DNA from: Lachnospiraceae bacterium
Lineage (GTDB): Bacteria; Bacillota_A; Clostridia; Lachnospirales; Lachnospiraceae
Assembly (NCBI GenBank): GCA_017652545.1
Contig: JAGCAV010000260.1
Coordinates: forward strand, 1 to 5,820
Reading direction: 5' to 3'
Length of the DNA: 5,820 bases
The notes under the pieces were generated by a model. That model was not told the origin of the DNA. It searched no databases and saw nothing but the letters and a program-made list of their open reading frames with translations. Shown piece by piece: positions 1 to 5,108 of the stretch. Every line of letters starts with the position of its first letter. Within the stretch, counting starts at the first letter, position 1. The translations under genes and the position numbers were made by a program.

Positions 1-972
1 GAAGTACGGCAGCCCCAGCCCGGCCGGCGGCTGGTTTTCCTTTTTATTGCGCATGCTGGAGATCACCAGCACAATGATCGTTACGATGTACGGCAGCATC
101 TTGTACAGTTCCTTTACGGACAGGTTCATGCCGGTGGGAATGTACAGATACAGGATATACAGGCCGCCGAACAGCATGGATGCCAGGATGCCTACCGCAG
201 GACGCCAGATCGTGAAGATGACCAGCGCGATGGCAAGCCAGCCGCGGTCTCCGAACGCATCGTTGGACCACACACCGTTCGCATAGTCCATGACATAGTA
301 CAGTCCGCCCAGACCGGCGATCATGCAGCCGATGCAGGTGGTGACGTATTTATACTTTGTAATGTTGATGCCGGCTGCGTCAGCTGTGGCGGGATTTTCA
401 CCGACAGCGCGCAGGTGCAGGCCGGTCCTGGTCCGCTTGAGCACAAAGGATGCGATCAATGCGATGGCGATCGCCAGATAGGCCAGGAACCCGTATGAGA
501 AGAACACGGTTCCCACCCAGCCCATGCCGGCTGCGAAAGGCAGTCTGGCTCTGAAGCAGTTGCTGGTGGCCGACAGTGCAATGGAGGGTACCTCACTTCC
601 TGTCAGCTTCATCAGGGATCCGCCGAAAAAGTTGCCGAAACCGACGCCGAAAGTGGTCATGGCCAGACCCGTGACATTCTGATTGGCCCGCAGCGTTACC
701 GTCAGGAAACAGTAGAGCAGACCCATCAGCAGCGAGCCGACAAGGCATGCCAGGAACGGGATCAGGATCGCCGGCGCCGGGTGGACCTTTTCCACCGACT
801 GCTCATAGATGAATGAGCCGATGACGCCGCTGATGGCTCCGACATACATGACGCCGGGAATTCCCAGGTTCAGGTTGCCGGACTTTTCAGTGATGGTCTC
901 TCCCGTGCTGCCGAGCAGAAGCGGGATGCCCTGCGCCACGGCGCGGGGTATGAAGGATACCAGATTAAACAT
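1..972 (-). CDS. BMP-type ABC importer, second permease subunit (3' end cut by window edge)
   Basis: Inner-membrane permease that should pair with the permease encoded just upstream to form the channel of a BMP-family (probably nucleoside) importer. It belongs to the RbsC/BPD_transp_2-like permeases and corresponds in position to NupQ/YufQ. I translated 324 codons, open to base 1. The N-terminus carries the family stretch GETITEKSGNLNLGIPG (residues 24-40). Hydrophobic segments lie near 40-55, 67-93, 100-117, 150-177, 208-227, 244-278 and 292-306. The cytoplasmic loop that contacts the ATPase reads GLHLRAVGENPATADAAGI (184-202). The visible end, ENQPPAGLGLPYF, is where I remember homologues stopping a few residues later, so almost the whole protein is present. 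The ATG at 972 overlaps the end of the preceding permease by 8 bases and has GGAGGG at 981-986, 8 nt upstream, which supports the start and translational coupling. Family is secure; substrate is inferred. Confidence 0.93.
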   Translation of the reverse strand, partial: MFNLVSFIPRAVAQGIPLLLGSTGETITEKSGNLNLGIPGVMYVGAISGVIGSFIYEQSVEKVHPAPAILIPFLACLVGSLLMGLLYCFLTVTLRANQNVTGLAMTTFGVGFGNFFGGSLMKLTGSEVPSIALSATSNCFRARLPFAAGMGWVGTVFFSYGFLAYLAIAIALIASFVLKRTRTGLHLRAVGENPATADAAGINITKYKYVTTCIGCMIAGLGGLYYVMDYANGVWSNDAFGDRGWLAIALVIFTIWRPAVGILASMLFGGLYILYLYIPTGMNLSVKELYKMLPYIVTIIVLVISSMRNKKENQPPAGLGLPYF

Positions 973-2074
973 GCGTCTTGCCCTCCCCTCCTGCTTTCCT
1001 GAAATGGATCCTGTAGTTGATAAAGAATTCGCTGCCGATGATGAAGAACAGCACCACGCCCATCATGATATCGCCGAAGGACTGATTCAGTCCGAAGGTG
1101 CTGGCGATCTCATTGGCGCCCTGGTCGAAGAAGATCAGCAGGAAGCTGCTGGCGATCATCCCCAGGGGATTGAACTTCGCGAGCCAGGCGACCATAACGG
1201 CCGTGAAGCCGCGTCCGCCGGCAATGGTCGTTGTGATGGTATGGCTTGTCCCGCCCACCAGCAGAAGGCCTGCAAGCCCGCAGACCGCACCGGAGATGAT
1301 CAGCGTACGGATGATGACCTTCTCCACCTTGATGCCCACATAGCGGGCTGTGTTTTCGCTCTCACCCACAACAGCGATCTCGTAGCCCTGTTTGCTGCGT
1401 TTCAGGTAAATATAAAGAGCGAACGTCAGCGCAAGCACGATCAGGATGTTGAGCAGATACTTGTAGTTTCCGATCTGCGGAAGCCAGCCGGCTTCGGTGG
1501 ACTGGTTGATGATTCCGATCTGTCCGGACCCTTTCGGCACCTCCCACACAATGATGTAATAGGCAACCAGCTGGGTCGCCACATAGTTCATCATCAGGGT
1601 AAACAGCGTCTCGTTGGTGCCCCATTTTGCCTTGAAAAGCGCCGGGATCAGCGCCCACAGGGCCCCTGCTGCCAGAGAGGATACGACCATCATGCAGATG
1701 AGCACACCGTTCGGAACCTTGTTTCCGGCCAGGATCATACATGCGGCGCAGGCAAGGCCGCCGATCAGGATCTGTCCCTCACCGCCCAGGTTCCAGAAGC
1801 GCATCCTGAACGCCGGTGTCAGCGCCAGTGAAACACACAGAAGAACGGCAATCTCCTGTGCCAGGTTCCACGTCCGCCTCGGGGTCCCGAAGCATCCGTA
1901 GATCATGGTGCTGTAAACCTGAATGGGATTATCCCCGGTCACCAGCATGGTGATCACCGCGCAGGCAAGCAGAGCCAGCACAATAGCCGCTCCGCGGATC
2001 CCCCAGGCAGAATACCAGGGAATCTCCTTGCGTTTTGTCAAATGGATCAGAGGCGTATGGTGATTATGATTCAT
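965..2074 (-). CDS. BMP-type ABC importer, first permease subunit
   Basis: Integral membrane permease of 369 residues, corresponding in position to NupP/YufP, expected to heterodimerise with the following permease. A cytoplasmic N-terminus rich in His (positions 3, 5, 6 and 11) precedes hydrophobic segments near 28-46, 74-88, 101-117, 123-147, 157-176, 206-224, 256-275, 303-316 and 334-353. Family landmarks are MRFWNLGGEGQILIGGLA (91-108), the TNETLFTLMMNYVA stretch (153-166) and the ATPase-contact loop QGYEIAVVGESENTARYVGI (229-248). The length is normal. The ATG at 2074 lies inside the end of the ATPase gene (11-base overlap, ATGAATCATAA) and is preceded by a perfect AGGAGG at 2083-2088, 8 nt away, so the start is well supported. 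The stop overlaps the next permease start. Substrate specificity cannot be read from this subunit; a nucleoside is inferred from the family. Confidence 0.95.
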   Translation of the reverse strand: MNHNHHTPLIHLTKRKEIPWYSAWGIRGAAIVLALLACAVITMLVTGDNPIQVYSTMIYGCFGTPRRTWNLAQEIAVLLCVSLALTPAFRMRFWNLGGEGQILIGGLACAACMILAGNKVPNGVLICMMVVSSLAAGALWALIPALFKAKWGTNETLFTLMMNYVATQLVAYYIIVWEVPKGSGQIGIINQSTEAGWLPQIGNYKYLLNILIVLALTFALYIYLKRSKQGYEIAVVGESENTARYVGIKVEKVIIRTLIISGAVCGLAGLLLVGGTSHTITTTIAGGRGFTAVMVAWLAKFNPLGMIASSFLLIFFDQGANEIASTFGLNQSFGDIMMGVVLFFIIGSEFFINYRIHFRKAGGEGKTHV

Positions 2075-3602
2075 GATTGCTGCCTCCTATCTTCGTCATC
2101 ATCATGCCGATCTCGTTCTTCTGTGCTTCTCTCCCCGGAACGATGCCGCTCACTTTGCCTCCGCAGAGCACCACGATGGTATCGCACAGTTCCAGGAGCA
2201 CATCCAGGTCCTCGCCGACATAAATGACAGCGACACCCTTCATTTTCTGCTCGTTGAGCAGATGATAGATCGTGTACGATGAGTTGATGTCAAGACCACG
2301 CACCGCATAGGCTGTCAGGAGGACAGTGGGAGCGGACGAGATTTCACGTCCGACCAGAACTTTCTGTACATTTCCGCCGGACAGCCGCCTCACAGGTGTT
2401 GCCAGGCCCGGCGTGCTGACCTCAAGGTTGTTCACCACTTTCTCCGCCACATCCCTGGGCACCTTGCGGTCCGTGAACGGCCTGTGCCCTGTCCGGTAGG
2501 TTCTGAGCATCATGTTTGTCGGGATGTCCATGCTTCCCAGAAGGCCCATTCCCAGACGGTCCTCCGGGACGAAGGAGAGCGAGACTCCGAGTTTGCTGAT
2601 CTCCAGCGGGTCCTTCCCGACCAGCTCGGTACTGCTTCCCCGCTCGTCCACATAGGAGATGCTTCCCCTTTCCACAGGCTGCAGGCCGGCGATGGCCTCG
2701 AGCAGTTCCTTCTGACCGCTTCCGGAGATACCGGCGATCCCGAGGATCTCGCCGGAGCGGGCGGTAAAGGAGACATCATCCAGTTTTAAGATCCCGTCAG
2801 CACTTCTGACCGTCAGTCCGTTCACAACGATCCGCTCCTGCGGATCAACGGGCTCGGGCCGGTCAATGTTGAGCGTCACGGAGCGGCCGACCATCATACT
2901 GGTCATCTCCTGCGCATTGGTATCCTTCGTCTTCATATCACCCACATATTTGCCTGCCCGCAGGACAGCCACGCGGTCGCTCAGCTCCTCGACCTCATGC
3001 ATCTTGTGTGTGATGATCACGATCGCCTTGCCGTCATTGCGCATGGCGCGAAGGATCCTGAACAGCTTGTCCGTCTCCTGGGGCGTAAGGACCGCAGTCG
3101 GCTCATCCAGGATCAGGATGTCGGCGCCGCGGTAAAGGACCTTGATGATCTCCACCGTCTGTTTCTGGGAAACGGACATGTCATAGATCTTTTTGTTCGG
3201 ATCCACTTCAAATCCATACGCATCGCAGATCTCGGTTATGCGCCTGGAAGCCGCATTCAGATCCAGCCTTCCTTCTTCCTTCAGGCCCAGAACAATGTTT
3301 TCGGCAGCGGACATGACATCCACCAGTTTGAAATGCTGATGGATCATGCCGATCCCGTACTCAAAAGCCTCACGCGGAGAAGCGATGGTCACTTCTTCAC
3401 CGTTGATGAAAATAGATCCGCTGTCCGGGTAGTAGATCCCTGAAAGCATGTTCATCAGCGTGGTCTTACCGCTGCCGTTCTCGCCGAGCAGCGCCAGGAT
3501 CTCCCCTTTATAGATATCCAGGTCCACATTGTCATTTGCCCTGACCGGACCAAAGGTTTTTGTGATATTCCGCATCGAAACTGCGGCAGTCTTTTTTTCC
3601 AA
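2064..3602 (-). CDS. BMP-type ABC importer ATPase, two fused nucleotide-binding domains (TTG start)
   Basis: Cytoplasmic ATPase of 512 residues that powers the importer, with both ABC domains in one chain as in NupO/YufO, RbsA and MglA. Domain 1 (about 9-240) has Walker A GENGSGKT (40-47), Q-loop Gln89, a non-canonical signature SVSQKQ (143-148), Walker B ILILDEPTA (162-170) and switch His199. Domain 2 (about 258-505) has a P-loop lacking the usual GKT (GISGSGQK, 291-298), a FVPEDRLGMGL segment (344-354), a good signature LSGGNVQK (407-414) and a strongly altered Walker B region LLTAYAVRGLD (428-438). At the switch position there is no His (YVGEDLDVLLELCD, 461-474). Domain 1 therefore looks fully equipped except for its signature, while domain 2 supplies a good signature and a degenerate nucleotide site. 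The TTG start is chosen because AAAGGAG at 3610-3616 lies 7 nt upstream; the first ATG (codon 10) has no such site and would cut into the domain. The gene overlaps the next permease. Confidence 0.95.
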   Translation of the reverse strand: MEKKTAAVSMRNITKTFGPVRANDNVDLDIYKGEILALLGENGSGKTTLMNMLSGIYYPDSGSIFINGEEVTIASPREAFEYGIGMIHQHFKLVDVMSAAENIVLGLKEEGRLDLNAASRRITEICDAYGFEVDPNKKIYDMSVSQKQTVEIIKVLYRGADILILDEPTAVLTPQETDKLFRILRAMRNDGKAIVIITHKMHEVEELSDRVAVLRAGKYVGDMKTKDTNAQEMTSMMVGRSVTLNIDRPEPVDPQERIVVNGLTVRSADGILKLDDVSFTARSGEILGIAGISGSGQKELLEAIAGLQPVERGSISYVDERGSSTELVGKDPLEISKLGVSLSFVPEDRLGMGLLGSMDIPTNMMLRTYRTGHRPFTDRKVPRDVAEKVVNNLEVSTPGLATPVRRLSGGNVQKVLVGREISSAPTVLLTAYAVRGLDINSSYTIYHLLNEQKMKGVAVIYVGEDLDVLLELCDTIVVLCGGKVSGIVPGREAQKNEIGMMMTKIGGSNHES

Positions 3603-3616
3603 GGAAATTCTCCTTT
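3600..3616 (-). promoter_or_regulatory. Ribosome binding site of the ATPase gene, paired to its TTG start
   Basis: AAAGGAG (3610-3616) lies 7 nt before the TTG at 3602-3600 and decides that start. On the mRNA, AAGGA of the ribosome binding site can pair with UCCUU, which includes the first two bases of the start codon, around a 5-nt GAAUU loop. The pairing is seen in the sequence. A damping effect on translation is inference, and a 5-bp stem is weak. Confidence 0.6.
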
Positions 3617-3624
3617 ACAAGGTG

Positions 3625-3655
3625 AAAAAGAACCCGGGTTTCTCACTCGGGTTCT
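3625..3655 (-). terminator. Terminator-like hairpin between binding protein and ATPase genes
   Basis: Minus-strand RNA forms AGAACCCG (3655-3648) and CGGGUUCU (3636-3629), a perfect 8-bp stem with an 11-nt loop, running into a five-U tract (3629-3625). It starts about 66 bases after the binding-protein stop and ends only 8 bases before the ATPase ribosome binding site. I see no convincing new promoter behind it, so partial read-through is the likely arrangement: an abundant short mRNA for the binding protein and less full-length mRNA for ATPase and permeases. It could instead act as a 3'-end stabiliser after processing. Confidence 0.7.
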
Positions 3656-3681
3656 AAAGCTTCATCAGACATAACGTCCGC

Positions 3682-3713
3682 GGATTTCATCGCGTTGTAC
3701 GCCTTCGAAATCC
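3682..3713 (-). other. Bulged intercistronic hairpin without U tract
   Basis: Minus-strand RNA can form an outer stem GGAUUUC/GAAAUCC (7 bp, 3713-3707 with 3688-3682) and an inner stem GCGU/ACGC (3702-3699 with 3695-3692) capped by a 3-nt loop, separated by an asymmetric internal loop. It begins 8 bases after the binding-protein stop. No U tract follows, so it is not a classical terminator. It may protect the 3' end of the upstream message or serve as a processing site. The complementarity is clear; the function is inferred. Confidence 0.45.
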
Positions 3714-3721
3714 CTTCATCA

Positions 3722-4912
3722 TCAGAATGCGGTATCCAGAAGGGTGATCCCGTCGATCTGCAGATCGAAGTAAGGAGCGGAACGATATTCGGACTCATGG
3801 AAGTAGCCGTCTGCGATTACTTCTGTATCCGGTGTGTAATCAGCATCCGTATCCACATCTGCCTCATAGCTGTCAAGTGCTACGCCGTCAACTGTGAAAG
3901 CAGCTGTATCAAATACATGGATCTCGCCGCTTTCCAGGCCGGCCTTCACTTCATCGATCATTTCCTGTGTGCCTTCAGCGGCAGCCTGCTCATTGACCTC
4001 GGTCAGGACAACAGAGCCGGTCGCAAGCGTTCCGGTCCAGTCAGTATCGATCGCTTCGCCGTTCATGGCAGCGGTGATCGCATACACATAGTACGGAGCC
4101 CAGTCGATTCTGGAAGAAACGATGAAGGTGTTCGGGCAGGCATCCTTCGTGCTGCCGTTGTAGGAAATATCCGGAACACCGGCATTCTCACATGCAGTCG
4201 GAGCGCCCATGGAGTCAGCATGCTGGCTGATCAGCACGCAGCCGTCGTCGATGAGCTTCGTAGCGCCTTCCTTCTCAGCGGTCTCATCATACCAGGAACC
4301 GGTAAAGGTAACTTCCATGGTAGCTGACGGGCAGATGGAGCGGGCGCCAAGGAAGAAGGAAGTATAGCCGGAAACCACCTCAGCATAGGTGTAAGCGCCG
4401 ACATAACCGATCTTGGTGTCATCCTCGGTAATCTCGCCGTTGTCGATCATCTCGTTCAGCTTCATGCCAGCGGCAACACCGGCAAGGAAACGTCCCTCAT
4501 AGATGGAGGCAAAAGCGTTGTGGTAGTTGTCAAGATTCTCTGTATGTGCCTTGGTACCTGTGGAATGGCAGAACTGAACATCCGGGAATTCCTTCGCTGC
4601 CTGGATCATATAATCCTCATGGCCGAATGAATCCGCGAAAATGATCTGGCATCCGGAGTCAGCCATATCTGCTGCTGCCTCATAGCACTCCTGGCCTTCG
4701 GGAACGTTTGTCTTGATGACATAATCCGTGATGCCGAGTGTTTCGCAGGCTTCTTTTGCTCCGTTGATGAAGTTCAGGTCATAGGTGGAATTCTCGTCGT
4801 GAAGTGTGATAAAACCAACCTTGAAATCCGCAGGATCTCCGGCGAAGGCAGAAACACCCATGCCGATCGCTGCTACTGCTGTCAGCACCGTAAGCGTTTT
4901 AAAAATTTTCAT
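3722..4912 (-). CDS. BMP/PnrA-family substrate-binding protein of the ABC importer
   Basis: Extracytoplasmic binding protein of 396 residues (family of BmpA, Med, PnrA and NupN) that should deliver the solute to the permeases. The N-terminus is a typical Sec signal: Lys2 and Lys5, a hydrophobic core to about residue 20, then SAFA|GD, giving likely cleavage after Ala24. There is no Cys in or near the signal, hence no lipobox, unlike the usual lipoproteins of this family. Family landmarks are KVGFITLHDE (31-40), NFINGAKEA (47-55), SIYEGRFLAGVAAG (136-149), KIGYVGAY (167-174), FTGSWYDETAEKEGA (203-217), LISQHADSMGAPTACENAG (227-245) and DWTGTL (291-296). The mature part is acidic and contains eight Cys. 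The ATG at 4912 has AGGAGG 6 nt upstream. It is first in the operon, behind its own promoter. The ligand is probably a purine nucleoside by family analogy; other small solutes remain possible. Confidence 0.94.
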   Translation of the reverse strand: MKIFKTLTVLTAVAAIGMGVSAFAGDPADFKVGFITLHDENSTYDLNFINGAKEACETLGITDYVIKTNVPEGQECYEAAADMADSGCQIIFADSFGHEDYMIQAAKEFPDVQFCHSTGTKAHTENLDNYHNAFASIYEGRFLAGVAAGMKLNEMIDNGEITEDDTKIGYVGAYTYAEVVSGYTSFFLGARSICPSATMEVTFTGSWYDETAEKEGATKLIDDGCVLISQHADSMGAPTACENAGVPDISYNGSTKDACPNTFIVSSRIDWAPYYVYAITAAMNGEAIDTDWTGTLATGSVVLTEVNEQAAAEGTQEMIDEVKAGLESGEIHVFDTAAFTVDGVALDSYEADVDTDADYTPDTEVIADGYFHESEYRSAPYFDLQIDGITLLDTAF

Positions 4913-5013
4913 CTGGTCCCTCCTGTCTGGAAACAGTCCGTGCGTTTTGCCGCGGACATCAGAAAATAATAATGAAATACAGCTCTGTCTGAAAATACAG
5001 AGCAGATAAACAT
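4909..5013 (-). CDS. Possible 34-residue leader ORF ending on the binding-protein start codon
   Basis: An ATG at 5013 opens 34 codons, starting MFICSVFSDRA and ending QTGGTR, and stops with a TGA that shares the ATGA overlap with the binding-protein start at 4912. No homology is recognised. The predicted transcript start lies about 7 bases past the -10 box, so this ATG would be within a few bases of the 5' end. AAGGG stands only 1 nt before it, so translation would have to be nearly leaderless. An open stretch of this length is not rare by chance. The coding call is therefore tentative; the exact ATGA junction is what makes it worth recording. Confidence 0.2.
   Translation of the reverse strand: MFICSVFSDRAVFHYYFLMSAAKRTDCFQTGGTR
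4919..4924 (-). promoter_or_regulatory. Ribosome binding site of the binding-protein gene
   Basis: A perfect AGGAGG lies 6 nt upstream of the ATG at 4912 and fixes that start. Its first two bases fall in a small CUGU/ACAG hairpin (4936-4933 with 4926-4923), so the site may be partly structured. Confidence 0.85.
4936..4957 (-). other. Leader hairpin upstream of the ribosome binding site
   Basis: Minus-strand leader RNA can pair GUCCGCG with CGC-AC-GGAC, giving 7 bp with a 2-nt bulge and a GCAAAA loop. It ends 11 bases before the AGGAGG of the binding-protein gene. There is no U tract, so a translational or stability role is more plausible than termination. No known riboswitch consensus was recognised. 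Confidence 0.4.
4982..5003 (-). other. Early leader hairpin of the transporter mRNA
   Basis: Perfect 7-bp stem GCUCUGU/ACAGAGC (5003-4997 with 4988-4982) around an 8-nt loop, beginning about a dozen bases from the predicted transcript start. A 5'-terminal stem of this kind commonly stabilises mRNA. It could also switch, because CUCUGU can alternatively pair, with one bulge, with the ACAGGAG of the ribosome binding site. The pairing is visible; the role is inferred. Confidence 0.45.
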
Positions 5014-5021
5014 ACCCTTAT

Positions 5022-5051
5022 ATACTATCACACGAAAAAAGACGATGTCAA
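5022..5051 (-). promoter_or_regulatory. Sigma-A-type promoter of the transporter operon
   Basis: A perfect -35 box TTGACA (5051-5046) is followed by an 18-bp spacer and TAGTAT (5027-5022), with a TG one base upstream of the -10 (extended -10). Transcription should start near 5015, leaving an approximately 100-nt leader before the binding-protein gene. The -35 box lies in the loop and right arm of the terminator of the preceding gene. This is the only good promoter I see for the five-gene set, so expression probably starts here. Confidence 0.75.
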
Positions 5052-5070
5052 ACGAAATGACACCGTCTTT
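5035..5070 (-). terminator. Intrinsic terminator of the AAA gene
   Basis: Minus-strand RNA forms AAAGACGGUGUCA (5070-5058) against UGACAUCGUCUUU (5050-5038), 13 pairs with a single G-U wobble and a 7-nt UUUCGUU loop, ending in a six-U run (5040-5035). It lies 37 bases past the AAA stop codon. On the plus strand only three T follow the stem, and no plus-strand gene ends here, so it serves the minus strand. It separates the AAA gene from the transporter operon. Confidence 0.9.
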
Positions 5071-5077
5071 GATGCTA

Positions 5078-5108
5078 TTATGACGTCACTTTATGATCCG
5101 TTATGATC
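5078..5108 (-). repeat. Triplicated TCATAA motif upstream of the transporter promoter
   Basis: Read on the minus strand, GATCATAA occurs twice (5108-5101 and 5098-5091) with a 10-base period, and a third TCATAA follows inside the palindrome-bearing TGACGTCATAA (5088-5078). Relative to the predicted transcript start this is roughly -63 to -93, a usual place for an activator site. The first copy overlaps the AAA stop codon. The repeats are seen; binding of a regulator is conjecture, and chance in a short AT-rich stretch is possible. Confidence 0.35.

Noticed and set aside
809..1831. Long plus-strand open frame (340 codons) opposite the permease genes
   Set aside because: It is antisense to two well-supported permeases, has no recognisable domain, and its His/Asp/Gln-rich composition is typical of a shadow frame in GC-rich DNA.
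3573..3575. ATG at codon 10 as the true start of the ATPase
   Set aside because: No ribosome binding site at proper spacing, whereas the TTG at 3602 has AAAGGAG 7 nt upstream.
3695..4327. Plus-strand open frame of 210 codons opposite the binding protein
   Set aside because: It is antisense to a clear BMP-family gene, with no ribosome binding site or family features seen.
4913..5020. Purine riboswitch in the transporter leader
   Set aside because: A nucleoside transporter invites one, and the leader starts with ATATAAGGG-like sequence, but the three-way junction and conserved core of the guanine/adenine aptamer are not present.
5081..5088. TGACGTCA palindrome as a CRE/ATF-type site
   Set aside because: That motif belongs to eukaryotic bZIP factors; here it is kept only as part of a possible bacterial operator.
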